Shown piece by piece: positions 41,401 to 58,690 of a stretch of DNA of 64,000 nucleotides. The position numbers and the translations under genes are program-made. This DNA is from Phorcus lineatus (Eukaryota > Mollusca > Gastropoda > Trochida > Trochidae). The DNA lies in the NCBI GenBank assembly GCA_921293015.1, contig OV121089.1, positions 45,269,220 to 45,333,219 on the forward strand, given 5' to 3'. The notes below the pieces were generated by a model. That model made no database searches, was not told the DNA's origin, and saw only the letters and a program-made list of their open reading frames with translations. How positions within the stretch are numbered: position 1 is the stretch's first letter; each line of letters starts with the position of its first letter.

Positions 41401-44400
41401 GGACGAAACTCTTAGCCGAGTTCAAACATCTTAGTGATGATATAATGATCAGCGACGCTTATGAAGTGAAATATCTCGACGAAAGTATCTTAACCAACAC
41501 CAGCAGATCGATGTTGATTTTTCCAGTGAATCTACCAAAAACCCGCTTGGACAATGCTGTTTTATACCGGTTTCATGTGATGGCAAGGGAGAGAAATGGT
41601 GACTGGAAGAAAATACCAGTTGATTATAAGGTACGATACTTAAGTGAAATAAGAAAACAAAATACCACGAAAACTTTTCATTGCTAATAGCTGATTGACT
41701 TCTCAAATAACTCTGCCAATAACCAAGTGCTATAAAGAGAACACGTTTAGTACGGTGACACAAAGAATATCCAAATTAGCGAAGAAAGTATTTGTTTTTT
41801 TCTTTCAGGAATCAGAACTGATTTTCCCCCTAAGAGGTGTAATGATCTTCATTGCTTATGCTCAGCCGATAGCAGAATTCACAGACGTCACTTCTTCGAG
41901 TTTCACCTTTAAATCTGTCAAGAACACAAAGTTTAGCCTTGAGATATCAAAGGGGACCGTTGATGGCGAAATCAGGATAGGAGTGAAGGTAAATACTCTT
42001 TTTGATACATAGGATAATTTTCTCGACAGGAAAAGCCAATGGATATACCGGTATATGATTCAAATCTCTATGGTTTGATGCAACACTTTTTCATAATTAA
42101 CGATGACGATTCGCTTGACGGTTTTTAAACTCTGTAAAAAATGATGACTTTGTCAAGGCATCTTCAACATATTCATTATATATTTATCTAAAGAATCACA
42201 ATTGAAAATTGTCTGAACTGCAAAATATACAACTCAACCAGCAGATCCATCTGTAGGGCTTAGTTTGCTGAATTTAGTTTATACCGCTGCCATGCATTCC
42301 TACCTGTTCACAGCTGCAGGTTCTTCATCCTCATCCTCACTGTCTCAATCAGTATCCTAAAAAACCTCTGATGGTCACATTTCACATTTATCTTCCGTTT
42401 ACACATCACCACGCCCATCTGTAAATATTACAAGATCCTGATAAAGTGCCATCAACCTGAAACAGAGCAAAGAACATGAATGGTATCACATGTAAAGGCA
42501 ATTTTATTCTTAAGAAACTGTTCGGCTTTTTTTCTCGATCAAATAGCAAGCGTAGAGACTTTCCCGAGAGTGGTATTATTACTCCGTTTTCCGATTCAAT
42601 TTAGCTTTTTATTTCTGACATATCGACAACGGTAGGTAATTTCTCAATATCATCATATTTGAGAGTTGGCTAAAACCCTGTGGGAAACATCTTAAAAAAA
42701 ACAGCTCTTGAAATTCATTAATAACGAACAAAATGTGTTTGAAGATACAATATTTAGACTAATTTCAAACATTCCGTTAGGGGTCATCATAATCAAAGGG
42801 ATATAACTCCTTTCCACATTAGCAACGTTTACAGCAATAGTCTATTTTGTACATCACGAAAGAATCTGACCATCGGAATATCATCGTACCTTTAAGAACG
42901 ACATGCATAAATGGGTAAACCCAGAATCATATGCATGTCGTTAGCATTTCCAGCTTCAAGATGTAAAATGTTTGTATTTGTGCTATAATTGACTCAAAAC
43001 ATACACACGCCTAGCTACCTTAAATACCAAAACTCAATACAATATTTACGACGTGGATGCATGCTTTAAAACCCTGTTAAATGTCCATGTGATTCGAAAA
43101 GATAATGATCTGATAGTTGCCTAATAATTTTATACCTCAGGGTTGTACACAGAGGTTGTCAAGACCTTGTGCATAGTTACATCATCCGAGTTACTGAGGC
43201 ATCTTGAAATGAGAATTGAATTAAAAATACACATTGTTAAAACTTTCAAAACAATTATGTCTGCTTCAGATGCGCCCGGTGAATATGGACAGGATGTATG
43301 CCTACAGAGCTTCTGAACCTCAAACCAGTGATGGGATATATGCACTCACAGACATACTGTATGTCCGACATACAATGGACGCTGGCCTAGGGCGTGAAGG
43401 ATCTGTCAGACTCCCTTCAGACAGAGTAGCCAGAGACCATGAAGTCAAATGTTTGACTAAGAGTTCAGGCAACTATGAAATTATTGACATTGACAAGCAC
43501 CAAGCTGTAAAGGATGGCCAAGTTGAACTACCTTACAAAGGGGACCCCAAAATGAGGTACTCAGGATAGCCTTTATAAGCCAGACAGACATGAATTAGTT
43601 TAGGTTTAAACACCTGTCTGAAAGCTTTTAAGCGCTAACCAGCGTTAGCTATGTTGAAACCGTCGATAACGGTTATGTAGGTAGCTTCACATACATTAGC
43701 TTGTAAGGGTAATTTTATTTTGAAAAATGGTGTTTGAGAATATGACTTCATCATTTTACAAACACAATGATATAGCGTTTCATGTTTATTTACGAAAAGT
43801 TACGATTTTCCCTATGTCCATTATACAATTTACAAGAGGTAACCTATATTAATACGAAAATGGTATCTCGGTTTTCTGTTTCAGACAATTCACCTTCATC
43901 GACAACAAATGTTTCACAATTAAAACTGGTCCTTTGCTAGCCGCCAATCCTTAAGAGGTTAAACGACTTTTTGATGGAAACCAATTGATTAATTTCTTTA
44001 GCTTGCAAATATTCTCAGCTAAAATTGAAAAAATTTGTTATGAAACAATCATATAAGACTTCAGAATAATTTGTATATGTATTCAGATCTATGAACTTTA
44101 TGATGTTCCCTTGATTCCAGTTATCAAGTGCTATGTACAAGACCAGGCGCAAGGGAAGAACAATTAGAACGTGATGCTGCTTATCTGACGGGACAAATTG
44201 ACTTCGTTACAATTCTCTTCTTTTTGTCAAAATCGAGCAAGGAAAGATTCCTGACAGTTGAATTCGTTGATATGACTGTTGAAGAGCGCGTGCTGAGGAA
44301 TAGATCTGAACGTGGATTCTACGAAATAAAGAACAGTAGGCTGGATTGGGTGGAGTTGGGAAAGAAACGAAGGATTCGAGTAGACCTTGGAGGGGATATG

Positions 44401-47400
44401 CAAAGTGCGAAGCTTATTAAAAATACTCGATTTACATTTGTTTACAACTCTGGCTGCAAAAACAACTCCATTGAGTTCAAAACTGCAAAGAACCCGCAGG
44501 GCCATCATTATAGTATTGTAAAGGTCTTATTCAATAGTAGGAAAGTTCATGAGATCCATTTCTACTATCCCGATATTGGACGAAGGTTGGAAGATATACA
44601 CAACCTCATTTACAAGGTGATGCCTAAGAACATAAACGAAAGCAATTCAGAACCAAAAACAAAACCAAAACCAGAACCAGAACCAGAACTAAAACCAAAA
44701 ATAGAGCCAGAACCAGAACCAGAACCAAAACCAAAACCAGAACCCGCGGCAGAACCAAAACCAAAACCAGAGCCAGAGCCAGAACCCGCGGCAGAACCAA
44801 AACCTTCACCATTGCCAAGACCATCTACAGCCTTTACTGAATGTTCGTCTATTCCTGAAAAAGGTATCTAGATTTAATATTTAACACATGCAGTTATTCT
44901 TTTCAGCATATTTCATAATCACAGTATCACATTTTTCTCATTGTTTCTTTTGATGAGCCTCTTATGCATATTCATTCTACAAAGGTCCACTAGCGATCTC
45001 GTTTCCATATACAAGTAAAGAAACCCCATTTGTTAATTGGTATTTTGGGCCATAAACACAGTTTTCTTCTTACTCAACACCTGTCTCTCGAAATATGACA
45101 TTTCCTGCCAAGTCTTTTCTCGTCTTTAAAGTTTCTGATTTTACAAAAATATTTTAGAATATATTTCCATACAACTACAGTATACATGTATGCAATATAC
45201 TTCATTTATAAGATAAATAGTTGCCTTTGAAAAATGTCAGGGAGTCATTTCAATTCAAAACCCGTAAATGTAGTTAAAACCCGACGGCGGTAGCCGGAGG
45301 TTTTAAACACATATATACTGTTCTATTTTTGTAAGAGGTAGAGGATTGACTTATAGTCATAAATGCCTTTGTCTGGCAGACACGACAACATTACAAGTTG
45401 CGTACATGGTGACGTGGCATTTGATCCGTAGAGCCCATGTACAAGGTGCTTGTTCCTGAGGGACGCTTACCTGTCCGGCTTCTTCTCAATACGGCACTCA
45501 ACCCTATAAAGATAGGTATAGCAGAAGCAGGTGGAGTCGGGTTGCTCCTGGTGTGTGCAGCCTTTTTTTATGATCAGTAGGTTGACATCAAAGTCATTTA
45601 AGGTACTATGCAGGGTGGTCAAAGACCTGAAAGAGGCAGCGCAACAACGAATCCCTTGGCTGGCTGAGAACGTCTAGGATGCCGTTAGTCGTTGATTTCC
45701 TCAGAGACATCAGCCCTTCACCAACATTTTACAACTCAAAAGGCCGTTGTTTATGAATGAGAAATCTGTAGATTTAATGTTTCTGTGGATTGGTGATATC
45801 ATAAGTTGGCGTGATACAGAAGAAATTCAGTTTCGTGGCTGATAAACGCACTACTGTGTTCCAGTTACTGTTCGAAGAAGCAATATTAGTGCATTCTACG
45901 GAAGTGAAATGCTGCCAGCATAAAGCAAATCACACACACCTTCTACTTAAATGAAAGTTTCTTCTCATTAAACAATAGTTCCATCTGATTTTTTAAAAGT
46001 TAACAAGTTATATAATTTGATTATATATTACTGTCATCTGATGACATGATGGTTTCACTGATAACATAAAGATGTCGTCCAATAAACGTTTTCATATATA
46101 CTAAGCAGCAACAACAAAACAAAACAAAGTCTGTGCGATTTTAATGTTAGGTAGGCACTTAAATCCAATCATTATAGAAATCAATTTAGAAACCGTATCA
46201 TAAAAAGTTTTGGTACACAATATGTTGACAGGTCGGTGAATAACTTCATAACATCATGACAAACTTTACAGACTATACACAGTTTTTACTTCAGTTACTG
46301 GTGTGTCCGCCACGAGAATGAAAAACAGCAGCACAGCATCTGTACATGGAATCTACCAGTCACTTGATGAACACCATCGGCTACTGAAACCATACTCTAA
46401 GAAATGCCTGGCGCAATAAATCGGCTGTATTGGTCTTTGAATGACGTCATTCAATCTCCTCTGAATTTCATCAAAAATATGTTCAATAGGATTTAAGTCC
46501 GGACTAAGGACAGGCCCGTCCATAACATTAACATTAATTCTGTTGTAGAAAATCCTGTGTATGGAAATGTACAATGTTTCGGGATTCTGTACATGTTGTC
46601 GAACAACATGGCGGACCTAACGTCTTGTGGTAACCCTTGGTCTGCCAGCATGTGGACGATCATTCGTTGTGTTAGTGGCCCAGAAACGTTGCTGCAGCCT
46701 GTTGATGGTTGGCACGTTAACCTGAAAGTGAATGGCGACGGCTTTGGCAGTGTTGCCAGCGTCAAGTTTTCCTAGGGCCTGGTTTCTCTGTGTTGTCGTG
46801 AGCTGGCGTTGAAGTGTGAATGATTAAACCTAAGATGGAGGTGCATTTTATAGGGCTGGTCCCGGTGAGATGGCTGGTCCCAGGTGAAGTGATGTTGCGT
46901 TTTTGAGATCGTTTCTTGGGTTCAATTCTGAGTTTCGGGAAGGAACCTTCTTGCATAAAAATTTCTTTTAAAATATACAATAAAACATTTGGTAATTTAA
47001 TGTTATGCGTCTGCACAAATGAAAATACCAATCTGACGGGGTTTTTTTAATGCTTAGTGTAATATGGATAGTATTAACAATCTAATCACTTGACAGTTTG
47101 TTCTATACATATGATCTAAAGATACTTTTATCTGATTAGATGATTCTTTCAACTGGGTAAATGTTACATTTGTTTAATAAGATACCAATAAGATGATATT
47201 TTTTTATCTAATTTGATGATACCTTCATTTACGTAGATGATAGTTATGTATCATAAGATGATAATTTATTTTCCTATTAGATTATATTTTTGTCTAATTT
47301 AATGATACTTTCATCTGATTGGATGAAAATTCAAGTACGTAGATGATATATATATTTAACTTGAACTAATATCCCCATAAGCTGCGTTATCATGTCGTTG

Positions 47401-48731
47401 TTGTGATGTCATCAGCAGCATTGACCTCCCAGTATGTGGTTAAGTAACACATTATCCAATACAATCGGTCCATCTTCTACTTTTTGCAAATATTGTCAAT
47501 ATCTTGCACCCAATTACGACAAAAGGTCATATCATTCAGATACCGATGTCATACAACATGGTCAAATTGATCACCTTATAAGCTTGTATCACATTTCCAA
47601 TATATGGTTATGGTTTAGAAGATTTTTATAGTTTGTTTTGCCCGTTCGTTATTTCTTGTCTCATTCCCTTTTCATTTAACAAATAAATCAACAACTTAAC
47701 TGTATCTTTTGCACCTTTTAATTGTTACATATATTGATTTTGCCCTACTTTAACCCATATTTTCAACAATGTTGTATTTTAGGCCAAAATACATGGAGTA
47801 CATTGCATACTTCAAATAATAATAAATGTTCGCTTTATGTACAAATGCACCAATCTTTCCATGGACATATTTTTTAGTTCTTACGCGCTCGAGCTGCTTA
47901 ACAATAATTCAAATGTAAACTTTTTATGATTGACATAGTATTTGTTTTTATATATTCATTCCGAATATTATGGTAGTTCGGAAAAAACAAGGAGAAAATA
48001 ATATTCATTTTCAATCGCATTTTACAGAATTTACAAATTCTACGTTCCCTAGTAATATTTACGTATCTGTTTATGTAACCTAAATGTTCAATGTCATTAT
48101 ACTGGGAAACTTAACAGTGGAAAATCCTGATGTAAACCAATAAAGATATATTTTCGTTAAAGTGTAGGTAATATTTGAGTGACACTTGTTCCCTCTCTAC
48201 AACACTGCATCATAACACTTAGCAGGTATACTTGTATTTCCTTCCTTCAGCTGTTAGGACTATTATAGGACTATTAATGTTATCGTCTTACTATCATTTT
48301 CTCGCTAGAAAGTGTTCCAAGTTGTTAAACAAACTTATCGTATCTTTGTTAGGCCGAACATGTCACTATTTTTCAAATCACGATTTACCATTTCAGAGCA
48401 TCCTCTCCTCCAAAACAAAAGCCTGGTCACGCTTGGCGATGTACTACCACCGGAGAAAGTCAGTGACCTAATGATACGGGCTGACTTCCAATTTCATGAG
48501 ATAGATGAAATCAGGCGAAATGCAAAAGATTTGGGATACAGACCAAACACGCGATTGCTGGATGCATGGAAACGCAGAACGAAAAGTGAAGTGGAATTTT
48601 CAGACAGTGAAACTCTTGACTGTCTGGTAAATGAATTGATCGAAATTGGTCGCGCTGATATCGCAAATATCTTGAAAAAAATTAGGAAGAAAAAACATCC
48701 AAGGGTACTGAAAAGAATGGACTTTGTTTGA
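38457..48731 (+). CDS. Death-domain protein with ZU5/UPA-like region and Pro-Glu-Lys linker (5' end unresolved)
   Basis: Seven exons with matching phases: 38457-38516, 40353-40487, 41291-41630, 41809-41988, 43270-43556, 44121-44863 and 48397-48731 (stop). They give 692 complete residues. In order: an acidic stretch (EEEEYSIEE ... [13 protein letters not shown]); two beta-rich exons (FRLLVPYNE ... [14 protein letters not shown]); a segment ([13 protein letters not shown] ... GQVELPYKG) and a further beta-rich region ([21 protein letters not shown]), together reminiscent of ZU5/UPA modules; a [12 protein letters not shown] repeat of about 60 residues; and a C-terminal death domain ([19 protein letters not shown] ... 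[15 protein letters not shown]). Family members such as DTHD1, PIDD1 and UNC5 combine ZU5/UPA with a death domain. DTHD1-like is my best guess from architecture. The death domain is the firm part; the beta-domain naming is tentative. No signal peptide or membrane segment is seen. Confidence 0.72.
38671..38940 (+). mobile_element. tRNA-derived SINE
   Basis: The head (ggggtcgacagagcgcagtg, gttagcgcgtgtggc, then ggtccgggttcg) has A-box-like and B-box-like pol III elements in tRNA spacing. The body contains gcgggttttctccct and the tail is gtcgtgatataagttaaata then cgttatag. It lies in an intron of the death-domain gene. Confidence 0.65.
38945..40352. other. Intron of the death-domain gene, nothing recognised
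   Basis: No exon, repeat family or RNA gene that I can support. Base composition is slightly richer in CG than the myosin introns. Confidence 0.4.
40532..40920. repeat. Diverged ~195-bp tandem duplication
   Basis: Two units in the intron after 40487 share 'cgttcaaaag.tta.ttt', 'actattaag.atggct', 'acacatgacct', then 'taatcatttaaacttact' and 'gactgtaaatcata'. Many substitutions indicate an old duplication. Confidence 0.85.
41989..43269. other. Intron of the death-domain gene, nothing recognised
   Basis: No supported exon, repeat array or RNA gene. Confidence 0.4.
44640..44805 (+). repeat. In-frame Pro-Glu/Lys codon repeat
   Basis: Hexamer-like repeats (ccaaaa, ccagaa) encode [12 protein letters not shown] sequence with two AAEPK interruptions (gaacccgcggcagaaccaaa, repeated at about 44741 and 44786). 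It is likely an extended linker between the beta-rich region and the death domain, and prone to length change. The antisense Val-Leu open frame is its shadow. Confidence 0.9.
46375..46795 (-). pseudogene. Tc1/mariner transposase remnant with internal deletion
   Basis: Reading the minus strand in shifting frames gives a helix-turn-helix part ([20 protein letters not shown], then [24 protein letters not shown]) followed directly by [20 protein letters not shown]. The middle of the DDE domain, with the first two catalytic acids, is missing, and frames shift. It sits in the 3.5-kb intron (44864-48396) of the death-domain gene. Flanking inverted repeats were not resolved. Confidence 0.8.
47045..47350. 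repeat. AT-rich degenerate repeat
   Basis: Repeated variants of 'tctaatttgatgatac' and 'tttcatctgattggatga' occur four or five times, with spacing of about 60 bp. Low complexity and heavily diverged. Confidence 0.6.
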
Positions 48732-50956
48732 TAATAATTTAAATCAGATATTAGGTTTGAATGACGTTTATTTTCTTGAACGTATCATTTATCGATCACA
48801 GATGGGTATTTTAGTATTGTGATCGTGTGGAAAAAGGTATTATTTTAAATCAACTCACGGGTGATTTTGATCCCAATTTTTTATTCTATCTCCGCTTTTT
48901 CGCATGAAAATTTAATAGACGTTAAAGAACACTTTAATTAAATAATAGGCATCACTATCGCAAATCATTCTGCTATTTAAATAAAGGATTTTAGATGAAT
49001 CATAAAGGAGGCGAAAGTGTATGGAAACTAACGGGGGAGATGGAGAAATCGATTTTCCCCGATGGAATGCGTGACTCCATCTGTTTCAAATTTGCCTATG
49101 AAACGGCCCGAGACAAGCAGATTTCGCGGGTTGTAGTGGACCGATTCGTATGACAACGTACAAGATATCTCCGTATGGCAGTTAAAAATAAAAAAGTTTC
49201 AATTGAGATAGCATTAGCATATTGCGTGATTTTACAAAAATCGTTACCAATATATGGGGTAAATGATGATTGATATAAATATCTACTGTGTTACTGTTTT
49301 TGTGTTTGTTTTTGTTTTGTTTTGTTGAAATACTGCTCTGTGCAGGTCTACGTAGTCTTATTCACGGTACCACTATAGGAGTGTGGAATGATTTAATGTG
49401 CCATCGACAGGTTGAATATGAAGTTGCTTCAACTGCTTTACTTAAGCTTATTACTTGTTAGAAAGAAAACATTATTATAATATCATTAAATGATTGCATT
49501 GTAAAGTCACCTGAACTAGTGGTCGTCGAATCTGAAGAATCGAACAATAATAATTTGACAATTTCGCTATATGATCGAAAGGGGTCTTATTCAAATGAAG
49601 CTTTCCATTTGAATCTTGAAAAATTAATAATGTGCAAATTAGCTGAGCTTATTTGACGCAACATCCCCTAAATATCATAATCTGTTATGACATCTTTAAA
49701 TTATTACTCAAGTAATTATGAATAGACACATTCATAAAATTAAAAGATGATAGATTTGTGTACAGGATTCATATTACATAAAATTTGTAATTGGATTATA
49801 CAATATATTTCTATAAGCGTTCTCATTTGTTGCAAATAGAATTTAAGGGGAAAAACGTGCATGGAGTTTTTTTTACTTTCAATAATTTCGAAGGATAGTC
49901 TCCAATGGCCATTGTGATTAGATACGGTCAAACGATGCATGAAACATACTGAATGAAAATCTATCATTTTATGTAATTTTTTTTACATACATCTAGGTAT
50001 ACTGAGTAATATTTCCTTAGTTGTGTAATATGAGCTTATAATATTGGCTTAGGTGTAAGAGTAATAAATGTAATATATGATAACAAATACCATAACCGTC
50101 ACGTCTCGAGACTATAAGAGCTATAGCATGTGTGTGTATTGTAGTGCAAGATAAAAAGCCGTATGAATGTACGTATACAAAGGTCTCCCCACAGACCGTA
50201 CAACGTATCTACTGACTTTGTTCGTTGCAGCTTAAATGCCATCTACCATACCTATCAACTTGATCTGTTATGATTCTGTAGAAAAGAAAAGAATCAATAT
50301 TTTAATTTTACTCTTTGGTCTTAGTTGTGAGTTCTCGTATTGGAAGATACCTGGAGCTGAACTTCATCGTCGGATGAATTGTATGAGTTAAACATCAAGA
50401 GGTTAACAACGCTTTTTAAAAACATTATAGACTTTTCAGAGGATAAAAGACTGACAAATAGGGCATGAAAAATACATTTGAACACATGGATATAGCCATA
50501 GTCGCCAAATAAAGAAGTGATTAATGAAAATTGATACATGAATGGAAAGTGCATGATATGGCCTTCCAATATATACAATTATTAATGACATTTGATAATA
50601 ATAAATTTTATGAAAGGCGGGGGTAAGGGGGCACGCTAGAACAGCGTGACAGTATGCATTCAAAAGCACGACGTCGTTACACATGACATGTACTTCACCA
50701 GCCTTGGTGACTAAGAGAGAAAAGAAGTGATTATTTTCAATTGAAGAACTGAAACGACACAGGGTTTGCATTATAACAAGATTTATACAAATATTCGCAT
50801 CACAATATTGATTCTAGTCTATAAAATCTTTGACATGTCATAACATTTTCCGTGATAATTTATTTTGTGTACAAACTCATTGACTAATTTATAGATTTGG
50901 TGACCTTAGAGGCGCCATTTTTTGTCTTCTCTAGAATAAATGAGTCGAGGTCAGTG
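48732..50956. other. Intergenic sequence, including a poly(A) signal
   Basis: AATAAA at 48980-48985 (+), about 250 bp after the death-domain stop, is a plausible cleavage signal for that gene. The rest up to the left border of copy B at 50957 has no exon or repeat family that I can support. Confidence 0.45.
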
Positions 50957-51364
50957 TTGAAATGTGTATGAATAAATGTTTGTGTCTACACTTTGGATAC
51001 TGTAAAATATTCAAAAGAACATTCTAATTGTGTTAATTACAGTTTTTAAAAAGCTTGTTTCATGTTGAATCATATTAAAAACATCCTGAAAATGAGAATC
51101 CACATACTGTTTATGGTCCCATTACCAAAGCAAAGGAAAGCTGAAGTCTCTGCAATGGGAGCGCTGAAGTTAAGCTTAGAGCCAAGGTTGATTTGTTATT
51201 CATAACTGATAATGGATCAATCTTACTCATATTTCTCAATCCTCAGCGAAATGGATGCCTTCAAGCTTTTGCTGTTTTGTTAGTTGAGTCTCTTGTTCAT
51301 GACTAAAGTTAATCACTCGTGTTCACTGACTTACACTCACTCCTCTACACACTGTATGCTTCAG

Positions 51365-56449
<5,085 letters not shown>

Positions 56450-56457
<8 letters not shown>

Positions 56458-58246
56458 CACTGTCACTCACTCACTAACACTAACCTATCAAGTTCCCTCT
56501 TATTCGGGCAAAATGATGAGTATCTGGGCTAACAGGTGCCTTCTAAGGATTGGGGAAAAGAAATTCACCGTTTGGTGCATTTACCCTGGAATGTTCATAC
56601 AGGTTTTGCAGGCATTCAACCCATAATTGGAGAGAAAGTCAACAATGCAATAGAATTCAGTAATTGCTACAAGAACCTGTATTGAGGGATCATAGTTTTC
56701 AACCTTAAAATTCTTGCCCTTTTAAAATTCCACTTCTAAAATTTAAATCAAAGAAGTATTCCGTTTTTAGATTTTGCCTTTATCTTAAATTTTTATTAAA
56801 ATCATGCATGAATATGATGCTTATTTGAAAATGATTATAAGATTTGATGATAACCTGTTTTACTTCAAAAAGAGAATTTTATCCCGTCTCATATACTTTC
56901 ATTATCAGTTCTTACATGTTTTTGATTCAATCATTTAAATTATGATTTACATGATAGTGAAGGTATGAACATGTATTCCCCATCTATTGAATACTACATT
57001 ATATTCATATAATATCCAGTCCCTTATTTATTCTAACACTGTTAACCCCGAAAAATATCACCCAACAACACATAACAATCAGATGTACAATTGTTTGCCA
57101 TGTGATCACATTTATCTTTTTTTCATCAAAAGGAACATATTATTGATGATCTTTTATTGATTCATTAATAGAAATAAGAATTCCTCTTTTGAATGAAAAA
57201 AAATTTGAATTCTTTTCGGGAAAATCAGACATTATTATCTGCAATTTGCTTTTAACATTTACATATCTATATATATTTGTAAGGTATATAGAATTTGTTG
57301 CTTTATGTTTCAATGTGAAACTAATGTAATGAATTTATTTCTGGATTAAAGGGTTCAATAGTTATTGATTACTTTAAAGACAATGAGTCATCAATCAATT
57401 AAAACATAAAATATTTTTTAGCAAAGATAACTTATTTCTGTGCTTATTATGCCACGTACACCAGTAACCTCCCCTTGAAATGGCAATACCCATGTACAAC
57501 TGTACCCTTACAATTATTGACATCTATTATGCTTGTTCAGGATAAAACCAACCATCAACACAGTAATACAAGTAAATTACCAATCACTAAATAAATTTCT
57601 GTAATTCAAGTGTTTTAAAGTTTGAACATTTTGTCTTTTATTTATTTTATGCTTGACACTGATACCAAAACTGTGTCAAAATATCTCAATCTCAATATAA
57701 TGAAATTGTCATCCATAGAAATTTCTCGAAATTTGAAATGCAACTAAGAGATGAAATCCAACTTTTAACCCTGGATTTATTACCAGTTTCATAGCAATAT
57801 TGGAAATAATCACTTCTAAAACAGTAATTTTGTATAATGTTGTGTTTGTGGCGTGTGTGTAGCTTTAAATGTTTGTAAGACTTGTATAAGTGTTAATTTA
57901 TTTGATATTTATCTTATATTTACTGTTATTCATTTCACTGAAAATTTATTATAGCATCAATATTGCAGCTGCATTGAACAAAATATTTCAATGGAAAGAG
58001 GAAATTAATCAATTGATAAGATTAATGTTAAAGTAAAATAAAACAAAATGATGGGGTATTTCCAAATATTAATTGAACCTCATATTCAACTGTCAGCAAA
58101 CTGTTCATCTGATAAACCTCTTAATCTGTAAGAAGAAATTAGTAATTTGTAATGTCAAATTTGTTTTGCAAATCTGCAACAGTTCAATGAAGACATTCTG
58201 AAATCTTTCTCTGACCTTGACCTTCGTTCTTTCAGGTGAGGCATAG
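56450..58246 (+). other. MYO18A: Possible alternative 3' splice and terminal exon (copy B)
   Basis: Donor GTATGT at 56450 and acceptor before 58236 are both preserved, as in copy A, with the same SEA-stop reading (stop 58244-58246). Confidence 0.45.
56612..57019. other. 408-bp segment present only in copy B
   Basis: Lies between 'ggttttgcag' and 'tcccttattt', which are adjacent in copy A (22279/22280). Both edges of the segment carry CAG, so a deletion in copy A through 3-bp microhomology, or an insertion in B, would fit. It is AT-rich with no coding frame and no inverted-repeat ends. Confidence 0.85.
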
Positions 58247-58684
58247 CAGCAGTTGGGGCAAATCCTTCAGGACTAGATGGAGGACAACTCTGGTACCGGG
58301 ACTCTCTGGGCCAGGGACAGCAATCTTGTACTAGTTTAAGAAGGATGAACTCCATAATTATTCTAGGACTTTAAGTCCAGGGACAGCTAGCTGGGCCAGT
58401 GCAAAACCTGCCAGGGGACATCTGTCCACATCTCTACATCTTCATGAAAACCATCATCTTAATGATGAACGCTTCAGTCTACTGTGCTTGTCTTGTGATG
58501 TACGCCGTCTTAAAAACCTTCCTTGACAAGGAGCTGTGGAGACTGTTTTCTCAGGAAGATGATTATGAAGCTACTCGATCATGTTCTTGATTATTCACAC
58601 TAGAAGCCATTATTGAAGGAGGTGCTTGTGATTGTGCACTTCTCTTCTCTGTAAAAACGTCTTCTTAATAAGCCACGAATGACA

Positions 58685-58690
58685 AATAAA
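58685..58690 (+). terminator. Poly(A) signal AATAAA (copy B)
   Basis: Counterpart of 23935-23940. Confidence 0.45.

Noticed and set aside
44624..44824. Minus-strand Val-Leu-rich open frame that looks like a membrane protein
   Set aside because: It is the antisense shadow of the Pro-Glu-Lys codon repeat.
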